The notes beneath the pieces are model-generated. The model had not been told where the DNA came from. It did not search any database and saw only the letters and a list, made by a program, of their open reading frames with translations. Below, piece by piece: positions 8,504-17,127 of a stretch of 44,334 nucleotides of DNA. The position numbers and the translations under genes were made by a program. This stretch comes from an uncultured Clostridium sp. (GTDB lineage Bacteria; Bacillota; Clostridia; Lachnospirales; Lachnospiraceae): assembly GCA_900540335.1 (NCBI GenBank), contig UQFC01000009.1, forward strand, positions 1-44,334, given 5' to 3'. Each line of letters begins with the position of its first letter. Within the stretch, counting starts at the first letter, position 1.

Positions 8504-9520
8504 CTATATGCTGTCTGGCCAGGGAATCGCCTGATTCTCCATGGTTTTATCCCGGAGCATCAGCTCCTCCACAGCGTCCTGTGCCGCCTTTCCCTCAAAC
8601 AGCACCTGGTTTACCTGCTCGATAATCGGCATGGGAACCTGATATTTCTTTCCAAGAGCGCAGCCGGCCTTTGCCGAGTACACGCCCTCTACCACCATCT
8701 GAACCTCATCCATGGCCTCCTTCATGGAATAGCCCTTTCCGATCAGAATACCTGCCCTGCGGTTGCGGCTGTGCATACTGGCGCAGGTAACAATCAGATC
8801 TCCGATACCGGAAAGACCGCAGAAAGTTTCAAACCGTCCGCCCATGGCAATGCCCAGTTTTGCAATCTCGTAGATTCCCCTGGTAATCAAAGCAGCCTTT
8901 GTATTGTCCCCATACCCCAGACCGTCTGCAATACCAGCCGCCAGAGCAACTACATTCTTCAAAGCGCCGCCGATTTCAATTCCCTGAATATCCGGGCTTA
9001 CATAAACGCGGAATACCGGGCTCATAAACACATTCTGAATGTACTCTGCCGTTTCCTTTTTTCCGGCTCCTGCCACGCAGGTGGTAGGCAGACCCCGGCT
9101 GACCTCCTCTGCATGGCTCGGCCCCGAAAGTACCGCAACCTCTGCCTGGGGAATTTCCTCTGTCAGAATGTCAGAGAGGGTCATAAGGGTAGATTCCTCA
9201 ATTCCCTTTGCCACATTGACAATAATCTGTCCTTCTCTGCAGAACGGACGCATTTTTGCGGCTGTCTCCCGCACATAAACAGAGGGAACAGCTGTTACCA
9301 GCATATCCCGTCCTGTCATAGCCTGCTCCAGATCTGCCGTAAATTCCATGGAATCCGGAAGAACCAAATCAGGAAGTGTTTTCAGTTTTCTTGTTTTTTT
9401 CAGAGAATCAACCTCTGATTCAAACGCTGACCATACCGTAACGTGATGACCATTGTTGTGCAGCAGGGAAGCCAGGGCAATACCCCAGCTTCCTGATCCG
9501 ATGATACCGATTTTTGCCAT
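8504..9520 (-). CDS. gpsA: Glycerol-3-phosphate dehydrogenase [NAD(P)+]
   Basis: Reduces dihydroxyacetone phosphate to sn-glycerol 3-phosphate for phospholipid synthesis, in the cytoplasm. The 338-aa protein opens with the NAD-binding GSGSWG at 8-13; the family blocks VNVAKGIE, VLSGPSHAEEV, GGALKNVVALAAGIADGLGYGDNTKAAL (split across residues about 187-215) and GLSGIGDLIVTC are intact, including the active-site Lys of ALKN. It directly follows plsY, the acyltransferase that uses its product (7 bases apart), which supports a lipid-precursor operon. Confidence 0.96.
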   Translation of the reverse strand: MAKIGIIGSGSWGIALASLLHNNGHHVTVWSAFESEVDSLKKTRKLKTLPDLVLPDSMEFTADLEQAMTGRDMLVTAVPSVYVRETAAKMRPFCREGQIIVNVAKGIEESTLMTLSDILTEEIPQAEVAVLSGPSHAEEVSRGLPTTCVAGAGKKETAEYIQNVFMSPVFRVYVSPDIQGIEIGGALKNVVALAAGIADGLGYGDNTKAALITRGIYEIAKLGIAMGGRFETFCGLSGIGDLIVTCASMHSRNRRAGILIGKGYSMKEAMDEVQMVVEGVYSAKAGCALGKKYQVPMPIIEQVNQVLFEGKAAQDAVEELMLRDKTMENQAIPWPDSI

Positions 9521-9526
9521 TTTGTC

Positions 9527-10163
9527 TCAGCCTTTCTTCTTTGCTCCGATTTTATTTTCTGTCCCGGCTAACAGACGTTTAATATTTGCATGATGACGCC
9601 ATATTCCCAGACCGCCGATGATTACAGCCAGAATACAGAATTCCGGCACCTGGGCCGCGCCCAGTCCATAGCTTCCCTGTACGGCAAAATAGCTCATTCC
9701 CGCCATAAAAAGAATCATGACAAAAATAGACCCCAGAGAAACAAAACGGGTAATTGCCACAGTAGCCACAAAAACCACCAGACAAATCAGCATCCCGCCA
9801 GTCCAGGGAGGCCAGCAGCCCGGCTGATGCCGCAATGCCCTTTCCTCCCTTAAAGCCCATATAAAACGGGTAATTATGTCCGAGAATCACACCAAGTCCT
9901 GTATACAGCAGGTATACATACAGCATCTCCTGCTGGCCTGAATAAAGCATCCGGGTCAGCAGACATGCCAGAATCATCTTTCCTGCATCACCCAGAAATA
10001 CAATAAGTCCGGCTTTCACCCCCATTACCCGCAGCACATTGGTGCTGCCGGCATTGCCGCTTCCATAATTCCGGATATCCATATTTTTTGACTTGCTGTA
10101 CAGATAACCGGTTTGAAACAGACCAAATACATACCCCATTGCCAGACAGATTGCTCTTTCCAT
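9527..10163 (-). pseudogene. plsY: Glycerol-3-phosphate acyltransferase PlsY, interrupted by a 1-base frameshift
   Basis: PlsY transfers acyl from acyl-phosphate to glycerol 3-phosphate at the membrane. The first 123 codons are normal: loop motifs RNYGSGNAGSTNVLRVMG (about 31-48), GDAGKM and GHNYPFYMGFKGGKGIAAS (95-113), ending LASLDWR. The frame then shifts. The remaining membrane part (starting MLICLVVFVATVAITR) is in another frame and ends at 9527. Removing one G from the GGG at 9794-9796 (minus strand) joins them as DWR-MLICL into a 211-aa protein of normal family length. As written, the intact frame would run on to 9579 as a nonsense tail. PlsY is normally essential where PlsX/PlsY is the only route, so sequence error is as likely as a real mutation. 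It begins immediately after the der stop. Confidence 0.85.
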
Positions 10164-11492
10164 TTACTGCTCCTTTCCCGAACGCTCCCTGATAATAAAC
10201 CGCAGAGCCGTGCCGCGGAATCCAAAGGATTCACGAATCTTATTTTCCAGATACCTTACATAGGAGAAATGCATCAGTTCCTTGTCATTTACAAAAATTA
10301 CAAAGGTCGGCGGCTTCACTGCAACCTGAGTCATATAATAGAGCCGCAGACGCTTGCCCTTATCGGACGGCGGCTGCTGCATGGCCACAGCCTCGGTCAT
10401 AATCTCGTTCAGAACTCCCGTTGCCACACGCAGGGTCTGGTTCTCGCGAACCATGTCAATCAGCTCGAACATTTTGTTCATGCGCTGTCCCGTCACAGCA
10501 GAAATAAACACCATTTCCGCATAAGGCATAAAGGAAAGCGTGTCGCGTATTTTCTTTGTGTGCTCGTAAATGGTCTTGTCATTTTTCTCAATGGCATCCC
10601 ACTTATTCACAGCCACAATAATGCCCTTGCCGCGATCGTGGGCAATACCGGCAATCTTTGCATCCTGCTCGGTCACACCCTCTGTGGCATCAATTACAAG
10701 GATCACCACATCAGCCCGCTCTACGGCAGAAACCGTGCGGATAATGCTGTAACGCTCCAGATCCTCTTTGATTTTACTTTTTCTGCGCAGGCCTGCCGTA
10801 TCAATAAATACATATTCGGTTCCGTTATGAACCACCTCGGTATCTACGGCATCTCTGGTTGTTCCTGCAATGTTGGAAACAATCACCCGGTTTTCACCCA
10901 GAAGCTTGTTGATAATGGAGGATTTTCCCACGTTGGGTTTTCCCACAATCGCAACTCTGGGGCGCTCGTCCTCTGTATCGTCCATCTGCTCTGCGCCAAA
11001 ATGCTTGGTTACCTCATCCAGCAGATCTCCGATTCCCAGACGGGATGCTGCAGAAACAGCCACGGGATCTCCGATTCCCAGGTTGTAAAACTCATAGATG
11101 TCATTTCCAAACTTCTGGAAGCTGTCCACCTTATTGACAGCCAGAACAACCGGCTTTCCGGATTTTCTCAGCATATCTGCCACCTTGGAATCCGAATCCA
11201 CCAGTCCCTGACGTACATCTACAATAAAAATAATTACATCTGCCGTATCAATGGCAATCTGTGCCTGTTCTCTCATCTGGGAGAGAATGATATCCTTGCT
11301 GTCCGGCTCAATACCGCCGGTATCAACCAGGGTAAAATTCATATTCAGCCAGGAACAGTCCGCATAAATCCGGTCTCTGGTTACGCCAGGCGTATCCTTT
11401 ACAATCGAGATCGTCTCCCCTGCCAGCACATTAAACAGGGTGGACTTTCCCACGTTGGGGCGCCCTACTATGGCTACAATCGGTTTGCTCAT
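10164..11492 (-). CDS. der: Ribosome biogenesis GTPase Der (EngA)
   Basis: Tandem-GTPase needed for 50S subunit assembly. The 442-aa protein has two G domains: G1 GRPNVGKS at 10-17 with NKVD at 120-123, and GKPNVGKSS at 184-192 with NKWD further on, then the C-terminal KH-like domain (RLRLYYMTQVAVKPPTFVIFVN, split near residues 380-402). Length matches the family. The ATG has AAAGGAG before it, 3 bases past the preceding radical-SAM gene; that neighbour is commonly found beside der in Clostridia. Confidence 0.97.
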   Translation of the reverse strand: MSKPIVAIVGRPNVGKSTLFNVLAGETISIVKDTPGVTRDRIYADCSWLNMNFTLVDTGGIEPDSKDIILSQMREQAQIAIDTADVIIFIVDVRQGLVDSDSKVADMLRKSGKPVVLAVNKVDSFQKFGNDIYEFYNLGIGDPVAVSAASRLGIGDLLDEVTKHFGAEQMDDTEDERPRVAIVGKPNVGKSSIINKLLGENRVIVSNIAGTTRDAVDTEVVHNGTEYVFIDTAGLRRKSKIKEDLERYSIIRTVSAVERADVVILVIDATEGVTEQDAKIAGIAHDRGKGIIVAVNKWDAIEKNDKTIYEHTKKIRDTLSFMPYAEMVFISAVTGQRMNKMFELIDMVRENQTLRVATGVLNEIMTEAVAMQQPPSDKGKRLRLYYMTQVAVKPPTFVIFVNDKELMHFSYVRYLENKIRESFGFRGTALRFIIRERSGKEQ

Positions 11493-11495
11493 ACG

Positions 11496-12866
11496 TTATA
11501 TCTCCTTTAATTCATATCCTTCATACTCAGTATCTTCTTCCAGTTCAAGACCCAGAACTGCACCTACCAGATCCTGTCCGCTTGATTTTACAATATGGAT
11601 GGGAACTTGTAAAGCATTTTGAACCTGCTCCCTCGTCATGTCATCCAGGAAAGTCTCCTCTCCGCTTCGGAACATACAAACCGGAAGGAGAAGTCTGTCT
11701 CCCAGATCCTGTCCGGAAAGCTGCTTGACCAGATCCTGACCTGTAATCAGCCCGGCCACTGTAATCTGCTCTCCGAAAAACTCATTGCGGATAGGGAAGA
11801 TCCGTATCTCCACCTGCGGATACTGCTTCATAATCCGTTCTGCCTGCTTTTCCAGATAAGGAGCTGCAAGAAGTCCTGTGGCAATGGAAATCCGCTCCGG
11901 TTCTGCCTCTCCTTCAAACTCCTCTTCCACCATGTGGAGAGCCTCCTGAACCTCCGTATCCAGAAGACGCAGCATCCCTACTCCGTTTTCCAGCTGCGGG
12001 AATCCGTCATACCGCTGGTTTTCCGGCAGTTCTCTTTCTGCAAGAATATAAAACTCATCGCTGGCATGGATAAAATGGATTCCGTGCTCCTGATAAATCC
12101 GCTTCTGCCATCCCTCAATAATCTCCAGAGCCGCCTGTGCCGACTCCCGGTCAAAGGCTTCCAGAGGATAAAGTCCCTGGCGGAATTTTGACAGACCCAC
12201 GGGTACGACGGACACACTCTCCATGCAGGGAATGTACTTTGTCAAATCGCGAATCGTCTGATCCAGTTCTTTTCCGTCATTGATACCCGGACAAAGCACA
12301 ATCTGTCCGTTCATGGGGATCCCCGCCTCAAACAAAGTATCAATTTTCTTCAGGGATTCTCCGGCAAACCGGTTGTGAAGCATCCTGCACCGCAGTTCCG
12401 GATTGGTCGTATGGACGGAAATATTGATGGGCGCCAGCTTAAACTGAATAATTCTCTGAATATCATGATCCTTCATATTGGTGAGCGTCACATAATTGCC
12501 CTGAAGGAAGGAAAGGCGGGAATCATCATCCTTAAAATAAAGCGTCTCCCGCATACCCGGAGGCATCTGGTCAATAAAACAGAAAATACACTGATTGGTA
12601 CAGGACTTGTAATCGCTCATCAGACCATTTTCAAAGGTAATTCCCAAATCCTGGCAGTCGTTTTCCACCTCCAGCTCCCACTGTTCTCCATCCGGCTTCT
12701 CCACAAGAAGCGTCAGGGAAGGGCTGTCTACATAGTATTCATAATCAAAAATATCTTCGATCTCATTTCCGTTGACAGACAGGAGTCTGTCCCCCGGCTG
12801 AAGCTCCAGCGCATCGGCTATGGAGCCGGGATCTACGGACTTGATCGTATGGCCTTTCTTGTTCAT
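11496..12866 (-). CDS. PDZ / radical SAM / DUF512 family protein
   Basis: Family known mainly as DUF512 (cyanobacterial/Firmicute Fe-S conserved protein); molecular function not established. The 456-aa protein has an N-terminal PDZ-like fold (about 5-55, VDPGSIADALELQPGDRLLSVNG region), then the iron-sulfur motif CTNQCIFC (Cys89, 93, 96), followed by FIDQMPPGMRETLYFKDDD, and a C-terminal DUF512 region from about residue 270. It heads the der-plsY-gpsA operon; the start follows GGAGAGGA. Confidence 0.88.
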   Translation of the reverse strand: MNKKGHTIKSVDPGSIADALELQPGDRLLSVNGNEIEDIFDYEYYVDSPSLTLLVEKPDGEQWELEVENDCQDLGITFENGLMSDYKSCTNQCIFCFIDQMPPGMRETLYFKDDDSRLSFLQGNYVTLTNMKDHDIQRIIQFKLAPINISVHTTNPELRCRMLHNRFAGESLKKIDTLFEAGIPMNGQIVLCPGINDGKELDQTIRDLTKYIPCMESVSVVPVGLSKFRQGLYPLEAFDRESAQAALEIIEGWQKRIYQEHGIHFIHASDEFYILAERELPENQRYDGFPQLENGVGMLRLLDTEVQEALHMVEEEFEGEAEPERISIATGLLAAPYLEKQAERIMKQYPQVEIRIFPIRNEFFGEQITVAGLITGQDLVKQLSGQDLGDRLLLPVCMFRSGEETFLDDMTREQVQNALQVPIHIVKSSGQDLVGAVLGLELEEDTEYEGYELKEI

Positions 12867-12896
12867 ATCTGTCTGTCCTCTCCTGTTTCTTGATTC

Positions 12897-12925
12897 ATTC
12901 TAACATTTTTTGTCAGATATAGCAA
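12897..12925 (-). promoter_or_regulatory. Promoter of the DUF512-der-plsY-gpsA operon
   Basis: TTGCTA (12920-12925), 17-base spacer, TAGAAT (12897-12902), preceded by TGt to make an extended -10. It lies 30 bases before the start codon, divergent from the prs promoter. Confidence 0.65.
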
Positions 12926-12969
12926 TGCCTGTCCCTTTTGTATTTTTTTCAGAAAAACCCTCCTTGCTA

Positions 12970-12999
12970 TTGACTGGGGCCTTTCTGCAATGGTATAAA
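12970..12999 (+). promoter_or_regulatory. Promoter of prs
   Basis: TTGACT (12970-12975), 18-base spacer, TATAAA (12994-12999) with an upstream TGG giving an extended -10. Expected start near 13006 rules out an in-frame ATG at 12999 as the translation start. Confidence 0.75.
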
Positions 13000-13052
13000 T
13001 GAAGTGTATTGAACAAACAGTTCACCACCTTATGATAAAGGAGTCATTATTC

Positions 13053-14243
13053 ATGGCTAATAATTACGTTTTTAACGACATTTTACCAGTTGCACCTTTG
13101 AAGATTGCCGCCCTGGAAAGCTGCCGGGAGCTGGCTCAGAAGGTCAATAACCACATTGTGGAATTCCGCAGAAATGATACGGAGGAGCTGATTCGCCGCA
13201 AGCAGGATCTGAACTACCGGGGATATGACGTGGATTCCTATCTTTTAGACTGCAAGTGTCCCCGTTTCGGTTCCGGTGAAGCCAAGGCTGTTATCAATGA
13301 ATCCGTGCGGGGCGCTGATCTGTTTGCCATGGTAGATGTAACCAACTACAGTATTCCTTATACCATGTGCGGTTATACCAACCATATGTCCCCGGATGAT
13401 CACTTCCAGAATCTGAAGCGGATCATCGGCGCCTCTGTAGCTACCGCCCACCGGGTCAATGTTATCATGCCCTTCTTATATGAGGGACGTCAGCACAAGA
13501 GAAGCAAGAGAGAATCCTTAGACTGCGCTATGGCTCTTCAGGAACTGATTCATATGGGCGTGTCCAACATCATCACCTTTGATGCCCACGATCCCCGGGT
13601 ACAGAATGCCATTCCCTTAAACGGCTTTGACAACTTTATGCCCACCTATCAGTTTATCAAGGCTCTTTTCCGCCATGATAAAGACCTGAAAATTGACAAA
13701 GAGCATCTGATGGTTATCAGCCCGGACGAGGGCGCCATGAACCGCGCCGTATACCTGGCAAACAACTTGAGCGTCGATATGGGTATGTTCTACAAGCGCC
13801 GCGACTACTCCAGAGTGGTAGACGGACGCAATCCCATTGTTGCTCATGAATTCCTTGGTTCCTCTGTAGAAGGAAAGACCGTTCTGATTATCGATGACAT
13901 GATCTCTTCCGGAGAAAGCATGCTGGATACCGCAAAGGAATTAAAGGAGCGCAAGGCTTCCAAGGTCATCGTCTGCTGCACCTTTGGTCTGTTTACCAAC
14001 GGACTGGAGAAATTTGACGAGTTCTATGAAAAAGGTTACATTGACTATGTCATTACAACCAACCTGAACTATCGTCCGAAAGAGCTTTTGGATCGGGCGT
14101 GGTATCTGGAGGCAGATATGAGCAAATACATTGCCGCCATTGTCAACTCCTTCAACCACGATGTTTCCATTGGAAAGGCTCTGTCTCCCACTGCCAAGCT
14201 TCAGAATCTGGTACAGAAGTATCAGGCCGGCAGATGCGAATAA
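13053..14243 (+). CDS. prs: Ribose-phosphate pyrophosphokinase, long clostridial form
   Basis: Makes PRPP from ribose 5-phosphate and ATP, feeding purine, pyrimidine and histidine synthesis (hisG and a PurF-like gene lie nearby). The PRPP-binding block VLIIDDMISSGESMLD is at about 277-292, VISPDEGAMNRA precedes it, and the catalytic-loop region reads YEGRQHKRSKRE where classical enzymes have YARQDR. At 396 aa it is about 80 residues longer than classical Prs, with an extended N-terminus and a divergent DAHDPRVQNA in place of DLHAGQIQGF. The ATG at 13053 has AAAGGAG nine bases upstream. Alone on its strand, with its own promoter and terminator. Confidence 0.9.
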   Translation: MANNYVFNDILPVAPLKIAALESCRELAQKVNNHIVEFRRNDTEELIRRKQDLNYRGYDVDSYLLDCKCPRFGSGEAKAVINESVRGADLFAMVDVTNYSIPYTMCGYTNHMSPDDHFQNLKRIIGASVATAHRVNVIMPFLYEGRQHKRSKRESLDCAMALQELIHMGVSNIITFDAHDPRVQNAIPLNGFDNFMPTYQFIKALFRHDKDLKIDKEHLMVISPDEGAMNRAVYLANNLSVDMGMFYKRRDYSRVVDGRNPIVAHEFLGSSVEGKTVLIIDDMISSGESMLDTAKELKERKASKVIVCCTFGLFTNGLEKFDEFYEKGYIDYVITTNLNYRPKELLDRAWYLEADMSKYIAAIVNSFNHDVSIGKALSPTAKLQNLVQKYQAGRCE

Positions 14244-14285
14244 TTCCGGACAATCGGAAAATAAAAAGCACATTTCCTATGAAAG

Positions 14286-14316
14286 AAAAAGAGGCTGTTT
14301 TCACAGTCCCTTTTTT
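14286..14316. terminator. Bidirectional terminator between prs and pspA
   Basis: AAAAAGAGGCTGT ... ACAGTCCCTTTTTT forms a 13-bp stem with a TTTC loop, one mismatch and one G-U pair. T-runs flank it on both strands, so it can end prs (+) and pspA (-). Confidence 0.8.
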
Positions 14317-14325
14317 GATCCCCTG

Positions 14326-14994
14326 TTATTTTCCAAGACGCGCCTTTAACTCTGCCAGTCTCTCTGATGCAGAGGAGGAAGCCGTCCCGTATTTTTTCAG
14401 TACATCTTCACCGGAATCCGGAAGCGGTTTCTCCAGACTGGACAGGGCCTCCGCCTCTGCCCGCTCGTTTGCCGCCCGCTCTGCCAGCTTGTCAAAACGG
14501 GAAAATGCGTTTTCTGAAGATACCTTCTGCACCTTTGACACAGATTTTGCCGCCTCTGCATTTGCAAAATCCGCCTTGATCTCATTGGCTCTTGCCTTCA
14601 TCTCGTTGATATCCCGGGCCATGTCATTGAGTTTTCTGCGCATGGCATCCGCATCGGCCACTGCCGTCTTAACCCGCTCCGTCCAGTCCGCAATCAATGC
14701 TTCATACTCTGCCGCTTTTTCCAGGGCAATTTCTGCTGAAGCGTCATCTCCTGCCAAAACTGCATTCTCTGCCGCCTTTTCATACTGGGCATGTTTTTTC
14801 TCATACTCCTCAAGGGTGTTTTTTGCGCTGGTTTCTCCTGCAATGACTTTAGCCGCCGCTGCCTTGACTTTGGCATATTCCACAGACGCGTCAGCAATTG
14901 TCTGGTTAATGGCCTCCCGGGGATCCTCCAGACTGTCCATGAGAGCGTTTGCCTTGCTGCGGGTAATAAATGCGATTCTGTCCAATAATCCCAT
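14326..14994 (-). CDS. pspA: PspA/IM30 family envelope-stress protein
   Basis: ESCRT-III-like protein that assembles on the inner face of the membrane to maintain it under stress. The 222-aa sequence begins MGLLDRIAFITRSKANAL, the amphipathic helix and first coil of the family, with the conserved DPREAINQTI, and continues as a long Ala/Glu/Lys-rich coiled coil to about residue 175, then helices ending LAELKARLGK. The start lies 2 bases past the preceding TPM-like membrane gene, so the two are made from one message. Confidence 0.92.
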   Translation of the reverse strand: MGLLDRIAFITRSKANALMDSLEDPREAINQTIADASVEYAKVKAAAAKVIAGETSAKNTLEEYEKKHAQYEKAAENAVLAGDDASAEIALEKAAEYEALIADWTERVKTAVADADAMRRKLNDMARDINEMKARANEIKADFANAEAAKSVSKVQKVSSENAFSRFDKLAERAANERAEAEALSSLEKPLPDSGEDVLKKYGTASSSASERLAELKARLGK

Positions 14995-14996
14995 AC

Positions 14997-15971
14997 TTAT
15001 TCCTCTCCTTTATATTTTTCCAATACACTTTCTGCCATATCCTCTACAGGTGTATTTAAAATTTCTTTTGTTGTTTCCGCCTTCTGCTTTTCATAGGAAG
15101 TTTTGTAAATCAGGAACCGGATACCCAGAAACAGTACAGCCGCCACTCCAAAAACAATCACCCATATCAGCACCAGCTGCTTTGTGGTCCGTCCTGTTTT
15201 CATCATTGCTTCTCCTGCTTTCTGAAAACTGGCGGCAAAAAATGCCTCATCCGACATATCGGAGGTGTAGTTTGCGTCAATATAATCCAGGAGAATCTCT
15301 CCGGCCTCCTCATCCAGAACGCTTTTTGCGGCACTTCCGGCCCAGTAATAAGTGGCATAGACCGAGGGACTGCTCTCCATAAAGCAGACAATCACATGCC
15401 CCTCATCGGAAAACAGCTTCTGATACTTTTCCTTCAGAGCCTGCTCAAACTCTGCTGAATCCGGTCTTGGATCCCCGTTTATATTGTCCGTAATCCAAAG
15501 ATAGGGCTGAACTCCTGTTGCCTCATAAAAGCTCTTCAGTCCCTTTTCCAGAGCGGCCTTGTCATGAATCCAGTCCAACTCATCCTCATACCAGGTATCT
15601 GAGAGCCGGACATACTGGCTTCCCAGCTTTGTCCGCTCTATGGTACTGGTCTGAATACTGCTCTTTCCCCCGCTTCCGCCAAAAAAGGAAAATATCAGAA
15701 TCAGGATCAGAAGAAGCCATGGAAGTCCTCCTAAAAATACATAGGAAAAGGGACTCCGGTACACTGTCGGCGGACGCCGTCTGCCAAAAGACGGTCCATA
15801 GAAGCTGCCTCCATAATAAGGGCGGTGATATCCTCCGCCATAGCTCCTGCCGCCGGAATATCCCCGATTACTGCCTGTACTGCCCCTTGCGCCTCCCCGG
15901 CTGGAACCGTAATGGAAATGACCTCCGCCGCCTCCATGACTGCCGCCGCTTCCGCCTCCGCCTCTTCCCAT
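14997..15971 (-). CDS. Gly-rich membrane protein with TPM-like extracytoplasmic domain
   Basis: Function unknown. The 324-aa protein has an N-terminal Gly/Ser/Tyr/Arg low-complexity region (1-65, many GGG, GGY and GGH blocks), a first membrane segment at about 76-98, an outside domain (about 120-250; KAALEKGLKSFYEATGVQPYLWI and DEGHVIVCFMES segments) resembling the TPM/YgcG fold, a second membrane segment at 266-289 and a charged cytoplasmic tail. The ATG at 15971 has GGGAGG nine bases before it; an upstream TTG is rejected. It is cotranscribed with pspA, so a role in envelope stress is reasonable inference. TPM assignment is by pattern only. Confidence 0.75.
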   Translation of the reverse strand: MGRGGGGSGGSHGGGGGHFHYGSSRGGARGSTGSNRGYSGGRSYGGGYHRPYYGGSFYGPSFGRRRPPTVYRSPFSYVFLGGLPWLLLILILIFSFFGGSGGKSSIQTSTIERTKLGSQYVRLSDTWYEDELDWIHDKAALEKGLKSFYEATGVQPYLWITDNINGDPRPDSAEFEQALKEKYQKLFSDEGHVIVCFMESSPSVYATYYWAGSAAKSVLDEEAGEILLDYIDANYTSDMSDEAFFAASFQKAGEAMMKTGRTTKQLVLIWVIVFGVAAVLFLGIRFLIYKTSYEKQKAETTKEILNTPVEDMAESVLEKYKGEE

Positions 15972-16048
15972 AAGCAAATACCTCCCTGCTGAAAAGCGTT
16001 ATATTTACAGAAAATTTTAAAATATATCAAAATTAATGTATTTCTATG

Positions 16049-16077
16049 ATTATACTTGGATATTATTCAAAAATCAA
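16049..16077 (-). promoter_or_regulatory. Promoter of the TPM-like/pspA pair
   Basis: TTGATT (16072-16077), 17-base spacer, TATAAT (16049-16054) on the minus strand, about 75 bases before the GGGAGG site. The rest of 15972-16168 shows nothing else recognisable. Confidence 0.75.
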
Positions 16078-16168
16078 TCCTTTATTTCTGGCGTTTTTCT
16101 TAATTTTCAACCATTCAGCCTGCGAGGATTCAGACGCCCAACGCCTGCCGCTTTCATATGTCAACCCC

Positions 16169-16897
16169 TCAGATTCCCCGGTTATCTACCAGAAGCATAT
16201 TCAGCCTCTGCCACCGCTGCAGTTCTTCTCTTGTGATCAAAAGTCTCTTCTTCAGCTCCTCGGTATTTTCCTGAGGAGTCAGCGTTACCAGACACCTGAA
16301 TGCACATGGCATCAGATCGGCGCTGGAAATACCGCAAAGAAGCCCGTCTGTGGCCTCCCGAAATTCCAGGGGATTAAAAATATACAGGAGATCCTCCTCC
16401 AGGGAATTGTACTGATTTACGAAAGAAAACCGAATCAGCATATCACTGTAAACCACTCTGCCTGTATAGTAGATATCGCTGCTTTGTCCATAAGGATTGC
16501 TGGAGCGAATCGAAAGAGCGGCGTGATAATTTCCCGGGGCATCCTCCTCCTCCCGAATATCAATCAGCCCGTTTTTTAATCGCTGATACCGGCCGTCATA
16601 AAAATAAAAATACAGCCTTTTTGCACGAAAGAACGGGCTCATACCGCTGTATGCGGAAGGAAGGGGCTGCACAGGCTCCTGCTCCTCCTGAACATCTAAA
16701 AGCTGTCCGGGACTGACCTGAAGGACCCTCGCAATCTCTCCCAGCGTTTCAATATCCATGGCAATTTCTCCGTTTTCATACTTGCTTACACTGGCTCTGC
16801 TTTTATGGATCCTGTCCGCCAGCTGCTGAAGGGTCATGGACTTCATTTTCCGGTACATCCGGATGCGTTCTCCTGTCTGTTTGCTGTAGGCACTCAC
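16169..16897 (-). CDS. XRE-family helix-turn-helix regulator with unknown C-terminal domain
   Basis: A 242-aa transcription regulator. Residues 6-62 are a Cro/C1-type DNA-binding domain (GERIRMYRKMKSMTLQQLAD, then SRASVSKYENGEIAMDIETL). After a proline-rich linker the 160-residue C-terminal part has several aromatic segments (KRLYFYFYDGRYQRL, YYTGRVVYSD) and may sense a ligand; I do not recognise its fold. Translation begins at GTG 16897, with GAGAGAGGG nine bases upstream. It is divergent from the sodium symporter gene and is a candidate to regulate it and itself through inverted repeats in the 286-base gap. Confidence 0.85.
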   Translation of the reverse strand: MSAYSKQTGERIRMYRKMKSMTLQQLADRIHKSRASVSKYENGEIAMDIETLGEIARVLQVSPGQLLDVQEEQEPVQPLPSAYSGMSPFFRAKRLYFYFYDGRYQRLKNGLIDIREEEDAPGNYHAALSIRSSNPYGQSSDIYYTGRVVYSDMLIRFSFVNQYNSLEEDLLYIFNPLEFREATDGLLCGISSADLMPCAFRCLVTLTPQENTEELKKRLLITREELQRWQRLNMLLVDNRGI

Positions 16898-17018
16898 TCT
16901 GCTTTTCCCTCTCTCTCCTGGATTTGTGTTTCTATTTTCATATTTTTTCTGATTGCCGCTGTTTTTCTGTGTTTCCTATAAATATACACAAAAAGCAAAT
17001 TATCCTATTTTTCAGACT

Positions 17019-17037
17019 ATTATACCGGATAAATCCG
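17019..17037 (-). promoter_or_regulatory. -10 element of the XRE gene with adjacent palindrome
   Basis: TATAAT on the minus strand (17019-17024) is directly preceded by the palindrome CGGAT-AA-ATCCG (17026-17037), which would lie between -35 and -10. No good -35 is seen. A repressor at this site would block the regulator's own promoter. Confidence 0.45.
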
Positions 17038-17074
17038 CATTTTTCCAGTATGGTTCAACTTTTTTCTGAAAAAG

Positions 17075-17089
17075 TTTCATAAGATGAAA
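17075..17089. promoter_or_regulatory. Inverted repeat upstream of the symporter promoter
   Basis: TTTCAT-AAG-ATGAAA, 6-bp arms and 3-base centre, ends 10 bases before the symporter -35. Possible operator or activator site; no binding evidence. Confidence 0.35.
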
Positions 17090-17099
17090 TTTTTAAAAT

Positions 17100-17127
17100 T
17101 TGCCTTTTCCTGGAATTCCTTTATAAT
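17100..17127 (+). promoter_or_regulatory. Promoter of the NSS symporter gene
   Basis: TTGCCT (17100-17105), 16-base spacer, TATAAT (17122-17127), 57 bases before the start codon. Confidence 0.6.

Noticed and set aside
10113..11510. Plus-strand open frame of 465 codons
   Set aside because: Antisense of der, which has both complete GTPase domains; the His/Asn/Cys-rich translation is not protein-like.
12999..13052. Earlier ATG of the prs frame
   Set aside because: It overlaps the -10 element and lacks a ribosome site; the ATG at 13053 has AAAGGAG.
14099..15382. Plus-strand open frame of 427 codons
   Set aside because: It lies opposite prs end, pspA and the TPM-like gene, has Ser/Ala-rich antisense composition and no ribosome site.
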